Assembly: GCA_030765045.1 (NCBI GenBank)
Contig: CM060969.1
Location: 55,691,716-55,755,715 of the forward strand
Reading direction: 5' to 3'
DNA: 64,000 nt
From: Tenodera sinensis
Taxonomy: Eukaryota > Arthropoda > Insecta > Mantodea > Mantidae
This document shows positions 1 through 9,239 of the stretch, piece after piece. The position numbers and the translations under genes are program-made. The notes beneath the pieces are model-generated. The model saw only the letters and a program-made list of their open reading frames with translations. It did not search any database and was not told the DNA's origin. How positions within the stretch are numbered: position 1 is the stretch's first letter; each line of letters opens with the position of its first letter.

Positions 1-560
1 GTGTATGTTTTCTGGTGCGCTGATAACGAAAATGTTAGTGGAAATGCAAATTAGAGTCCAACAGTAATCGACTAACATTGATACACTCCACTTTCCCTGG
101 TATCTCATTTCCACGTCCAAAATTTGCTGGTAGAAGCGTTCCCCGTGCTCGTCGCTTACAGCACCACAGTTGTCAGGAAAGAACTCCAAGTGGGAATCAA
201 GAGATGTAACTAAGGACATGTTGCACTGCACTCTCTTGTAGCTGTACATACGACTTGCCACAAGATCCTTATAGTTCTCTGCCCTCTCATTTCCCAGAAA
301 GTTTGTTGACAATGGAAAAAAAAGGCATCCCAAGCTAACTTCTCGTCACCTTTAAGAAGTGTTGAAATGCTCATCTTTGTACATGTATCTGGGGACCCCG
401 AAAATCCCCTTTTATTCTGCCACATTAAGACGTGGAAATTTCTCACTCAAATAGACACACTTCCCCAGTTTTCCCATGGCCTTAGAATTTTTCATTACTT
501 CCAATTTTATACGAAGAGCAGGGGTAATTATGCTCTTGGATTTTGTGGATAACATTCAGA
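1..560 (-). pseudogene. Broken copy of a repeated arthropod protein family (GAVSDEHGERF motif)
   Basis: Reading the minus strand from about 560 down to 1, pieces of one protein appear in order but in shifting frames: RIKLEVMKN, then KDEHFNT, GDEKLAWDAFF, then YKDLVASRMYSYKRVQCNMS, SLDSHLEFFPDN, GAVSDEHGERFYQQI and EMRYQGKWSVSMLVDYCWTL. I recognise this order from a multi-copy family of uncharacterised proteins in arthropod genomes, whose copies typically read 'DEHGERFHQDI' then 'RYQGKW'. Its function is unknown to me; many copies may be carried by transposable elements. Here the frame changes several times and stops interrupt it, so it is a pseudogene. The 3' part runs out at or just past the left edge of the window. 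Composition is slightly GC-richer than the flank. Confidence 0.6.
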
Positions 561-1003
561 TCCTGGTTTAAGCAACTGACGCTGAGGCCAACCTTTCTTT
601 CTACCAGCGCATGACCAGAACAGTATGTAACAGACCGAAACTACGCTTAAACGAAACATGTTCCATTCTTCGCTTCCTCCTCGCCTTCCCCTTATTGCTA
701 TGAGTCCGGGCTAAAAATAGCAACAAAATACATATAGGTATTGCTGCCTGAAACTTCACCACTCTGTGTACCATAAGCTGACATCGAAGCCTATATGGAA
801 AGGAATTGATAATGAAAGCTAGTAAATGTAATTACAGTTCAATATAATTAAATATACCTCTTTAACATGAAAATAAGAGCTAATTCAAGTTTTTGATCGT
901 CGTTTTCGTTATCAACGTGGTCGATGTAGTTAACAGACGTTTATTTCAACCCAGTTAAAGCGTCACTGTTGACTAGTGTAATTCAAACGTCTATGAATTG
1001 CAG
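561..1003. other. Unassigned AT-rich sequence
   Basis: No coding similarity, tRNA-like box or terminal repeat was recognised. Short A/T runs only. Confidence 0.5.
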
Positions 1004-1134
1004 ATGCTGGAGACGAGTTAAAGCAATTTCAGATGGCCCCAGATGCGTTGCTCAAGTTTTGTAAGATGTCTAGCCCCTTTGGAGTTGGAGGACAGATGAT
1101 GCAAGCACTAAATAATGTAGAACATTGCTGTTGA
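1004..1134 (+). other. Possible coding exon or exon-like open stretch
   Basis: An AG acceptor-like site (ATTGCAG, 997-1003) is followed by an open frame of 42 codons, beginning AGDELKQFQMAPDALLKFCK and continuing MSSPFGVGGQMMQALNN before a TGA at 1132-1134. A strong donor-like GTAAGA lies inside it at 1061-1066, so an exon of 57 bases is also possible. The residue mix looks protein-like and unlike translated AT-rich noise. I do not recognise the family. An open stretch of this length can arise by chance, and the polypyrimidine tract before the acceptor is weak. Confidence 0.25.
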
Positions 1135-1354
1135 GGGGGAGGTTTAAGGCAACTGCAAATTCTGTGCTCGGGGTTTTACGAGATTTAACAGTCTCGTAGG
1201 AATAGCAAGAAATGTGGTATTTCTGGCGAGGCGAATCGATCCTAGCTCTACGTGGTGATGTAATGGTGCTTTCTCATTTCCTTTTTCCACATTTTACTTT
1301 CTCTGTCAGTTCATCTATAGCAGCTGTACTCCACCCAAACATTTTATATGAAAA
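1135..1354. other. Unassigned sequence
   Basis: Nothing recognisable on either strand. Confidence 0.5.
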
Positions 1355-1942
1355 AAGCATAACTAAAAAATCTGTTGTGTTGCACCCAGATGACTTTCTC
1401 TATTCTTGTACTAACTATTCTGAAAACTCTTATTCCTCTACTTCATGTTAATCAAAATAAATATTTACAGAAATGATTATATTGCCGATTTCGTGGTAGG
1501 TTCAACCGGAGTGTGGCGATACGTAGGATTTGTGAGATAGCCAAATCTTTTAAAGTTTTGAAATTCCGTTTTCTTTGATGGCCAAGAGACAAAAAGTTAA
1601 TATCGAGGTTCCATTTGAGAAAGTTCAAGTATTGCAAAATTCACACAAATAAAATTAATATCTCTGTAATGATTTAATCCACAAAAAAGATGTATTTGGA
1701 TATAACTTGTATTTTAACAAGATCTAATTCTTCGTACACTAAAATTTGGTCTATCCCTTACGGTTTACCAATTATGCAAAAGTCACCAAGAGCAAGCTGG
1801 ACTACATGGAATGGAGCAAGGAAATTCAAAATATACGTTTCTTTTGCCATAAAAGTATGTTGAACACATGGCAAGTCTTTAGCCGTTAGAGCCATTTGAG
1901 AAAATTAGAATTTTCCATGTGAAGGGGAGTAGTCTTTTCCTT
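1355..1942 (-). repeat. Family A interspersed repeat, reverse copy, head missing
   Basis: Starts with the inverse tail (GTGTTGCACCCAGATGACTT, then TCTCTATTCTTGTACTAAC) and continues through conserved internal blocks TTTGAAATTCCGTTTTCTTT, ATTGCAAAATTCACACAAAT and GAAATTCAAAATATACGTTT. It stops near CCATGTGAAGGGGAGTAGTC, before the simple-repeat and head region. These blocks recur in order in the copies at 14.9, 38.7 and 55.4 kb. Confidence 0.8.
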
Positions 1943-2106
1943 CAATAAAGTTCCAAAGTAATTGCATGTAGCTAAATCTCTGAGGTAGGAGGCGTATTTC
2001 ATCAATTAATTATTAGCAAATATGTTTATCTAACACATGTAACTATTAAGGAAACTGCTTCCGTATTCCGTAAAAGAAGATACAATTACGGATTGGTTGA
2101 GGTATA
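1943..2106. repeat. Second repeat family, copy 1
   Basis: Shares TTCAATAAAGTT, ATTTCATCAATT, 'AACTATTAA..AAA.TGCTTCCG' and 'GGATTGGT' in the same order with 4131-4330. The two copies are on the same strand and strongly diverged. Confidence 0.55.
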
Positions 2107-3085
2107 CACTTATGGGAAAAAGTATTCATACACCGTTGTTTAGATAGAATAACTAAAGATCAAAACTAGAGATGTCATTTGGTAAACGAGTAAGATGAGG
2201 TTTCGTCTCAATTCAATATGCATGAAAGAACTAACTAAATTAGCCTTCTGCAAAAATTAAATAAAACTTTAGTACCAACTGGCTTTACACAATGGGGAGA
2301 AGTATTCATACATTAAAAGAACATTATAATTTATATAAATATAATACCGATATTAATACTTTGTAAGCATTCCTCTTCTAGATATTACTTTATTAACCTC
2401 TTTGGCATTTAATGAAGCAGTTTTTGGTAGTCAGGCTCTGATGTAATATTTTACCATTATTGTTATAGACAGTTTGAGAGCCGCGTCGCTTTGTATTTCA
2501 TGTTTTCTGGACATTATTTCAGGTGTACTCCAACGATATTCAATTGCACCCTGTGCTGAATACGTGTGGAGTAATGATAGAAGAACCACGCATGAACAAT
2601 TTCTGCAGTATGCTTAGTGACATTCTCTTGTTGACAGTGGTAATCTGGGCCTAAATGCAAGCTATTAGAACTTTTTTCAACTTTCATTCAGGATATTCAA
2701 ACACTGAAATCTATGTATGTTACCTTCAACAAAAACAAGGTGCTCAACATCAGATGCAGTCATACATTCCTCCAGCAGTGTGTTTTACTGTGGTTTGAAT
2801 GGTTCGGGTTCAACCTCAGTATTTGGCCTTTTCCATTACAAAATTGTTATCATTTAAAATATGTTAAATTTACTTTCATCTGTGAGTAGTACCTTGCCTC
2901 TTGTTTATGTGCCATGATCAAATTCAAGTCTCAATTTCTTGTTCTTCTGGGTGATGTATGGTTTTCGTTTGTGTACCCTAATTTCATAGATTGCATTACT
3001 TAGAACTTACAACCCTTGGTAGTGTTTCCTTACGGAACTGATCTTTAATATGGGCAGACAAAGCAAAAGCTGTCAATTTAGAATA
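2107..3085 (-). pseudogene. Tc1-like transposon fossil (degenerate transposase plus IR/DR-type end)
   Basis: The minus strand from about 3085 to 2330 encodes scattered but ordered pieces of a Tc1-family transposase, the DDE enzyme that cuts and pastes its own element. Visible blocks are AHIKDQFRKETLPRVVSS, RKPYITQKNKKLRLEF, VLLTDESKFN (around the first catalytic Asp), ASDVEHLVFVEGN, 'TPHVFS', EYRWSTPEIMSRKHEI and finally LPKTASLNAKEVNKVISRRG with LTKY near the C-terminus. Stops and frameshifts are frequent. Below the gene, GGGAAAAAGTATTCATACAC (about 2114) and GGGGAGAAGTATTCATAC (about 2294) are direct repeats roughly 180 bp apart, as expected for the IR/DR termini of some Tc1 elements. The opposite terminus was not found, so the element is truncated near 3085. 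Confidence 0.75.
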
Positions 3086-3438
3086 TTTTTAACCATCCTT
3101 ATTAACATACATTTTTCTCTTTACACTATTTTCTTTGGTCGATAGAGTTGTTTCGTTACTTTTGCGGCCCAATTTTCCTGTTGCACGACATTCCCTACAT
3201 ATCAGAACCAACATGATAGAGGTGCAGCTTGCACTGAAGGTGTTCCTTGCTGTGAACAGTTCGTTACTGGTTTCTATGTTTACATTTGTAGTGCTGTATC
3301 GATACTTCCCCACCACCCCCCCCCCCCGGTCAAATAGCGCCAGAATTGAGGTATTGCTAACTTTCTTCAAGCATGTGTATTTAATACTCGAGGCTATATT
3401 ACCATCATACTATTTAATGGTCAAAATCTTGTGCTCTT
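3086..3438. other. Unassigned sequence with a 15-C run
   Basis: Open frames exist on both strands (for example 3089-3370 minus) but none shows a motif I know. A C run at 3314-3328 is the only structure seen. Confidence 0.4.
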
Positions 3439-3442
3439 ATTT

Positions 3443-3817
3443 CAGGCGTTGAGCGCAACAGTGGCCCAACCCACAAAAATTCAGAAACTGAGTTATTAGC
3501 ACAGACATTTTACCCATATCAAAATCTAGGAGAGCAGTAGTGGCCTATACCACATTTCTACAACCACCGACCGATGGCATGAGAAGTGTGTTATTGCATG
3601 GAACTGAATCTGGCTTCCTGGATAGAAACAGTGGCCCAACCTTCCTGCATGATGGTAACTATGTATCACAATATCGGTGCTATATTGATTAAAATTTCCA
3701 AATATCATGACTCTTGCTTAGTTATTAAAGTCAATATAAAACTTTCAAATCACAGATATTTTTTACACTCCATTATCTGAAATTTAGTGGTTGGGTCACT
3801 GTTGCGCTCAACGCCTC
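3443..3817. mobile_element. MITE-like non-autonomous DNA transposon with about 30-bp TIRs
   Basis: The left end AGGCGTTGAGCGCAACAGTG and right end CACTGTTGCGCTCAACGCCT are perfect inverse complements for 20 bases. Similarity extends to about 30 bases (GCCCAACCC against GGTTGGGTC). ATTT flanks both sides (3439-3442 and 3818-3821), a possible 4-bp target duplication. The motif CAGTGGCCCAACC recurs inside near 3630, a subterminal repeat. There is no meaningful coding content. The superfamily is not clear. Confidence 0.85.
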
Positions 3818-3821
3818 ATTT

Positions 3822-4015
3822 AATTTAATATGGGAATATCAGTAATCACTTTTAATAGTATTGTGTGAACACGTATTTCCATGACTATGTCGTAAGTACG
3901 TTTCCAACTTTGAGGAACTATACGCAAAAACATCCAAGAATAAAAAAATCAAGCTATTCGAATTCTTCCAAAGCTGTGCATTAAGCCGCCTTTAAAGATT
4001 CAGCGCGATCAATTT
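3822..4015. other. Unassigned sequence
   Basis: AT-rich; nothing recognised. Confidence 0.5.
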
Positions 4016-4130
4016 ATACCAAAAGGTTCGAAAAACGATTAAGCTGAAAACTTGAGAAAGATACTCCTTTTAAGTTCTTGTAACTCATTAATAAGCACAA
4101 CGTTTTGAATGTTTCCGAAGTATTTTCATT

Positions 4131-4330
4131 CAATAAAGTTGAATAGTAATCGAAACTAACCAAATTCCTGAAGTATAAGACCCATTTCATCAATTTTTGT
4201 GGATTTGTACAGTGTGAAACTATTAAAACAGCAAACTTATTGATGTAACGGAATTTATGCATCTAACTATTAATAAAATTGCTTCCGGATACCATAAGGA
4301 AAGATAAATAAGGGATTGGTCAATATATGT
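4131..4330. repeat. Second repeat family, copy 2
   Basis: Same ordered blocks as 1943-2106 with more internal sequence, including CATTTCATCAATTTTTGTGG and AAAATTGCTTCCGGATACCA. The stretch 4016-4130 just before it may belong to the same repeat. Confidence 0.55.
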
Positions 4331-4382
4331 AATAAAAACGTTGCTAACTTTCAGGAATGAGACATAAACGTATCCAAGTACC

Positions 4383-4384
<2 letters not shown>

Positions 4385-4417
<33 letters not shown>
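4385..4417 (+). repeat. Poly(A) tract, 33 A
   Basis: Uninterrupted A run. It could be the 3' tail of a plus-strand retroposed sequence, but no body was recognised immediately upstream. Confidence 0.9.
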
Positions 4418-4418
<1 letters not shown>

Positions 4419-4654
4419 CGTTGAATGAAGTCGCTTGAAATCCTACAAGCGTTAAGGCATTGTACTGATCTACGATTTCCAGCAGTATTAGCATGAATTA
4501 ATCTTAAACACATTCGTTTCTTCAAGTGCAATACTAACGATTAAAACCACAAGTGTGAATAACACCTGGGTTTGCACAGATTAAACGAGCAGAGTCAAGA
4601 ATTGTTTCTCCTGTATTAAAGCGTATCGAAAACAACACAATTAAAAGATGGTGT

Positions 4655-4735
4655 CGCACTGTTCGAGCGGTTCTAGGCGCTACGTCCTGGCTCCTAGCTC
4701 ACTGCGCAAGTTCGAATGTCACATCTTTAATTTTT
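4655..4735 (+). repeat. tRNA-derived SINE head fragment
   Basis: A-box-like TTCGAGCGGTTCTAGGCGC is followed about 40 bases later by B-box-like AAGTTCGAATG. The head GAGCGGTTCTAGGCGC matches what I know as a common SINE head in orthopteroid insects. It runs directly into the head of a family A copy. Confidence 0.6.
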
Positions 4736-4880
4736 ACGTTTTCTACTACGTATAAATAGGGAAAGTACTGTATTCGGTCCAAAATATTTCACCGAAAATT
4801 TATGTTTTGAGGCCCCTGAAATCAGAAAGAGTACTTTCAGAAAAAGGGTCGTGTGTGTGCGTGCGCGTGCGCGTTCCGCA
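4725..4880 (+). repeat. Family A repeat, forward 5' fragment
   Basis: Head-like TTTTCTACTACGTATAAATA, then 'TTTCACCGAAAATTTATGTTTTGAGGCCCC', then AGAAAAAGGGTC and a (GT)(GC) tract, where it ends. Confidence 0.75.
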
Positions 4881-5099
4881 TACAACTCTGCAGTTTCACA
4901 TTCTTTCCGATTCGCCTCAATGGTTTGTCACCTAGTATTAGTCTGTCTGATACATCTTTTTCACTCCAACAGAACTAATCTAGACAATCATCCATTCACA
5001 AAGTTAGCATTGTGTGATGGTCAGGGCCCGAATTTTCATCACGTACTTTTTTCCTGGACCCTAGATTGAATTTGATAATTATGTACGAATCCAGGTACT

Positions 5100-5240
5100 G
5101 TAGGGTAGAAAACTATTTTTATTATGCATATTAAGTCATATTGCGTCACATTTGCATCATTTTTGCATCATATTTCGGCCAGCTTTTGCTGTAATAGGCC
5201 ATATTTCGGCAAATTTTTGCAAAAAAATGCACATATTTGT
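5100..5240. repeat. AT-rich subrepeat cluster
   Basis: Short units are iterated imperfectly: TTTGCATCAT twice, ATATTTCGGC twice, and TTTTTGC several times. It lies just upstream of a BED-like fragment and may be the subterminal region of a hAT-like element; that link is inference. Confidence 0.35.
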
Positions 5241-5469
5241 CTTATCTTTAACGATAAAAACATGAAAAAGTTGCTCACATAACAATGTTTCAGAGGATGT
5301 TGTCACAAATAAATGACAACTGCTATAAAGCTTTATTTATCAATACAAACAGCACGTTAGTCGGTTGCGCGGAGTCGACAAAACGCTCTCGAAGCTAACA
5401 AGGGTGACTTTGAAGTAATAAAAATACCTCAAGTGGGCACACTACTCAGTTTGAGTACAAACTGTCTGG

Positions 5470-5720
5470 TTCATGATGCAAATAGTGAAGTTGAGATTTT
5501 GTTTGTGATTTTGGGGAAACATTTTGCAAACTATGTGAATTTAAAGTTAGTGTAATAAAACGCAGTAGTGAACAACGGCCCTGTATAATATACAGCAGAT
5601 GTGTAAAGAGAAGTTCTGAAAAGACAGCAGACAGGTCCATCTTCAACCGTGCAGACATTCAAGGAATATTGTGACAGGATGCTGTCTTGTAATGTACTGA
5701 CACGGAGCACAACAAAGGAC
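5470..5720 (+). pseudogene. Possible BED/CGGBP1-like zinc-finger fragment (hAT related)
   Basis: With frame changes the plus strand reads EILFVILGKHFANYVNLKLV, then NGPV, EVLKRQQTGPSSTVQTFKEY and CDRMLSCNV. This resembles the N-terminal DNA-binding segment of CGGBP1/hAT-like proteins ('LFCKxCGKH' then 'VQTFxxxxCxxML'), but the two zinc-binding cysteines before GKH are lost here. The similarity is weak and the call tentative. Confidence 0.3.
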
Positions 5721-6235
5721 GGTCCGGTTAAGCTAATTCACTCCCCATACTAGGCCGACGAGCAAAGTCGCTCAAGGTTCGACTGCCTCGTGCAACTGTT
5801 TGTGTATGCGTGACTAGCAACAATGAGCGTAGCGCTTAACAAGAATTGCTGCAACCTTCGAGGGCTATCCGGCGCCCAGCGTATTAGTAGAAGTTCCAGA
5901 AAGGACCTATGACGTCATCGCTGCTATATAAGGAGGTGAGGAAACACCAAAGGGGAGAGTTACAGACGTAAGTCGGTCAGTGTGTCAGTGAGTGCGAGAC
6001 AGCTGTGTGCGTGTGGTACTGTCGTCGTGAAAGATACGTCGCGTCGAAGTGAAGAACTTTTATTACATCGCCAGTGTTTCAGAGACAGAAAGTTAAGAAA
6101 GACGGTGAAACCAGACAAGATTATGAGAAGTAAACGCTTGCGAGTTGTAATATCACGAAATACTAAGTTAACGTCACTGAAAGAACTGTTTTTGTGTAAA
6201 CATTTTGGAAGAAAATAAAATGATAAAGTAATTTG
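5700..6235 (+). promoter_or_regulatory. Promoter-like block (CRE + TATA + short transcript end); possible solo LTR
   Basis: A palindromic CRE/ATF site TGACGTCA (5910-5917) sits 8 bases before a TATA box TATATAAG (5925-5932). GC-richer, CpG-containing sequence follows with TCAGT initiator-like pentamers at 5977 and 5985, then AATAAA near 6215. A compact promoter-to-polyadenylation block of about 300 bp is typical of an LTR, but I could not fix TG...CA ends or a target duplication. A 5' exon of a host gene is the alternative. The open frame 5982-6218 has no known motif. Confidence 0.4.
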
Positions 6236-6239
6236 AGTG

Positions 6240-7400
6240 ATTTTGTCGTTTTGTCACGCGGTTTCAGAATTGGGAATCGTCGAATTGGCCATTTGAATAA
6301 TACCAATTGTAGAAGCTGAAAAATCCCGTCTTCAGACAGTTGAAAATATGTAATAGTTAATTTCAAACACCGCAAAAAGTAAATGCTATACTAAACTTGT
6401 TCTGAAGCGAATTTTGTATTACATAGCATATAAAAATGAACAAGAGTATTTTAAATACAAGAATATTTTAAGGTCATGTTTACCTAAGTTTTAGGTCAAA
6501 TGCTTTCATACTTCGGTGATGTTGAGGTCATTAAAACTATGGCCCTAATAACAATGTATTACAGAAGCACAATACATTAGGAGATTCTGGAGTTGCATAT
6601 AATTCTAATACGACTGTTTCGAACAACACATGTAAGAGATAGACTGTGGCATGGCATCTTTATGTATCTTAAGTACTATCAAGGCTTTTGTTTGACAAAT
6701 CTTCAGTCCTCCAAATCATCACAACTTGCCATGATTTTAATTATTGTGCTTATCCTGACAACTGTGAACTTAGTTTTCTCGTTGGCGATTTCACTTGGTG
6801 TGTTGCTAAGCTGTAAGTTCGAGGAGATGGAAACTTGGGGAAAAGTGGCATTCAGAGTTAATTTTTGTTGCTGCTGCTCTTGTACCTTCAGGGGTTTTTA
6901 AAGCTAGGAAGCGTATCGATCTTCTCCCATTCCAAGTCTCAAACTTGTGGCGAAGTTACACAGGAAGTTGTCATCATCTCAGCACCTGAGGGAAGCCATC
7001 AAGGCTTAATCCGGCTGCCTACATTCTCCTCGTGAGCTAAATCATTTAACGTAGGTATAGCTCATTACTGCCTTTCGCCCAGAGAACTTTGGACCAAGAC
7101 ACTGCACAACGCTTCACCACCCACACCTTTCATATCATGTGCTTCTTTATAAACAGTCTAACAATCGTTTCCGTGGCCACTAAAATATCTTAAGGTTCGT
7201 ATTCACTTGGGCAACAAAAATCTATATTTATACTTAAAAATATTTTTGGGATAACCATTCTATAACACATATTTTAGTCTTTAATACGCCAATTTCTCTG
7301 AATATGTAGAGTAATTGAATCTCAATCATATCAAGTAAGCTGGTTGTTGGCAAGTTTTTATAAACTGAATTTTTCCTTAAATGGCTACAGAGGTTTTGTG
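6240..7400. other. Unassigned sequence
   Basis: No recognisable coding or repeat signature in about 1.1 kb. Short open frames such as 6593-6901 show hydrophobic, low-complexity translations only. Confidence 0.5.
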
Positions 7401-7420
7401 ATTTATATTAGACCAAAGAT

Positions 7421-8870
7421 GTTGGTTCACTTCGCTCGAGACATCGAGCTGACATCTGCCGAAAATGCGAAAGCGCCAACGGAAGAACAGAACAACGCCG
7501 GTCTCGCCAGCTGCAGCCGCAGTTGACGAACCTCGCCACACCGCTTCGGCTGGCCAGTCTAGTCAGGCGGCACCGGACAAAACACCGGCGGCCTCCGCCG
7601 CTACTGACTCATCGCCGGGACCGCACACACTGCACCGCGGCACGTTCAGTGCCGTGTTAGTGGGCGTCCCACATCACCTGCCGACGCAGCTTCTCAAAGG
7701 CTATGCTGCGAAACTGTGGCCCTCAATTTCGAGGGTCACACGCATACAGTCTAAGAGAGGCCCCACTCCACTAGTGCGCCTCTTCTTCACCAAAAAGGCG
7801 CATTACGACGCAGCACTCGACACCGGCCTGGAACTTCTCGCGGAGTCCTTACGGATCGAACCGAGCCGGGCCGAATTTACTCCACCCTGCCGTCGCTGCT
7901 GCCTGTACGGGCACACCGAAGCGGGATGTGCCGCAGCTCCACGGTGCCACTACTGTGGGGCACCTAACACCACTGCTTCCTGCACCCAGCACGACCTCTC
8001 CAGACGTCGCCGCTTCTGCGCTTCCTGCTGGGGGCAGGTTCACTTCACCGGGCAAGCTTGCTGCCCGATGAGAAAAACGCCAACACCGTCTCAGCCGAAA
8101 GCCGCGGTCACCACCGGTCAGCGCCGGGCCTCCCTGCCGCAAGACAGTGGTGACCAGAGCATGAATGCCAACGCCACGCAGATTGAGATCTCCACAACCT
8201 CTGCTACGGTAATCCTCCAGAAGCTGGAGGACCTCCAGGCAGAGATCACCAACCTTCACGCAAAATTCAACAGCGCAGAAGAAATCTTCAAAGACTTCAG
8301 GGACACCGTGGATTACTACAACTCGCGCACGGAGGCTCTTATGCCTACCAAGCTCGAGGCGTCGGGATACCAGAGGACCCTGGAGTCAAAACTGAACGAG
8401 CTACTCCTATTGCTCCGAAGGCTCGTCAAGGAAGAGGTGACAGCTCTACAGACGATGCTGGAGGAGCGATACCCAACAGTCGCCGCGCCCTATGGGGCCA
8501 CTACAACACCTCCGACGCAACCCACTCGTGGACGTCGGCGGCATTGAAAATCACCACACAATTCCTTTAAAATCCTTCACCTAATTCCCTTACTGTCACA
8601 CCTGACTTCCCAAGGGCGTACTCAGGGCCTCGGCCATGTGTACGTCCTGGCACCATCTCACCTGGCTTCGGCCCATGCGGCCAGCCAACAAACCCGCTCC
8701 TTGAATCCGCAGGTGCAATAGCGGTACTGCCTTACCTTTCCTCCCTGAATTCTATCCGGTGGAGGTTTTTTAGTGGGTAGTACCTTCGGGTGAGGCCCAC
8801 AGTCCCCCTCTGTGTCATCCCAGCGCATGGGGTTCCGTAAATGGATTTTTCCTCCACATGAAAAAAAAAA
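7421..8870 (+). mobile_element. ORF1-only LINE-like retroelement with poly(A) tail
   Basis: A GC-rich island in AT-rich surroundings contains an intact ORF1 (7465-8547), a 3' region of about 310 bp and a terminal A run (8860-8870). The 3' region (TACCTTCGGGTGAGGCCCAC, then GGGGTTCCGTAAATGGATTT) looks like a LINE 3' UTR. No endonuclease or reverse transcriptase sequence lies between ORF1 and the 3' end. The 5' limit is set only by the composition change. No convincing target-site duplication was found. Confidence 0.65.
7465..8547 (+). CDS. LINE ORF1 (gag-like) protein with CCHC zinc knuckles and coiled coil, 360 aa
   Basis: A nucleic-acid-binding gag-like protein of a non-LTR retrotransposon, expected to coat element RNA. 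Residues 1-55 are basic then Ala/Pro/Ser-rich. Residues about 62-130 resemble the region before the knuckles in jockey/R1-type gags (VGVPHHLPTQLLKGY, LVRLFFTKKAHYDAAL). Knuckle 1 is C-x2-C-x4-H-x4-C at 142-155 (CRRCCLYGHTEAGC). Knuckle 2 at 161-173 (CHYCGAPNTTASC) has Asn where His is usual. Knuckle 3 at 185-200 is CASCWGQVHFTGQACC. Residues about 250-335 are Leu/Glu-rich heptad sequence predicted to form a coiled coil. The ATG at 7465 opens a frame with no stop for 360 codons, so the copy is intact and probably young. Codon use is far more GC-rich than in any neighbour. No ORF2 follows. Confidence 0.85.
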   Translation: MRKRQRKNRTTPVSPAAAAVDEPRHTASAGQSSQAAPDKTPAASAATDSSPGPHTLHRGTFSAVLVGVPHHLPTQLLKGYAAKLWPSISRVTRIQSKRGPTPLVRLFFTKKAHYDAALDTGLELLAESLRIEPSRAEFTPPCRRCCLYGHTEAGCAAAPRCHYCGAPNTTASCTQHDLSRRRRFCASCWGQVHFTGQACCPMRKTPTPSQPKAAVTTGQRRASLPQDSGDQSMNANATQIEISTTSATVILQKLEDLQAEITNLHAKFNSAEEIFKDFRDTVDYYNSRTEALMPTKLEASGYQRTLESKLNELLLLLRRLVKEEVTALQTMLEERYPTVAAPYGATTTPPTQPTRGRRRH

Positions 8871-8973
8871 ATTCAAATCATGCCTGGTCTAATAGGCTTC
8901 AAATGATTAGGGGCCGTACCCTCATACAGGAAACAAAAGATTGCGGAGGTTCGACTATTACAAATGGGAGGGG

Positions 8974-9130
8974 TCAGTCAGTCACAGTTGATGCAACAAT
9001 GCTGTAGGTAACCTTGTTGCAAAGCTTACATTTAATGTTGTCATTTTTAGTAAAATATTCACTTCCAAATTCTTGTACTTCAGCAATACGTGAATATCTC
9101 AATTTTTGCGCTGCAGGCATTTTACTTGTG
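8974..9130 (-). pseudogene. BED/CGGBP1-like zinc-finger fragment (hAT-type N-terminus)
   Basis: The minus strand reads MPAAQKLRYSRIAEVQEFGS, then EYFTKNDNIKCKLCNKVTYS and IVASTVTD. This is the layout of the BED-like domain of CGGBP1-like/hAT-related proteins: a basic start, then 'FGSEYF', then C-x2-C (KCKLC). The His pair that should close the finger is not evident. No transposase body follows. Only a remnant remains. Confidence 0.5.
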
Positions 9131-9239
9131 AACGCATTCGAGAGACACATCCATTGTAGGCAGTCAGCCCACTTGTGGTTTGTGTGGTCACTGTACTCGC
9201 GCAATTACATCATGCTCTGTCCATGTGTCAGGTAACTTG

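Noticed and set aside
3089..3370. Minus-strand frame containing CRECRATGKLGRKSNETTL, considered as a zinc-finger piece
   Set aside because: Only one C-x2-C pair, no partner residues and no known order of motifs.
6593..6901. Membrane-protein gene suggested by the hydrophobic open frame
   Set aside because: No start context, splice sites or conserved motif; hydrophobicity follows from T-richness.
7849..8259. 136-codon minus-strand open frame
   Set aside because: Antisense shadow of the GC-rich LINE ORF1, which has clear zinc knuckles on the plus strand.
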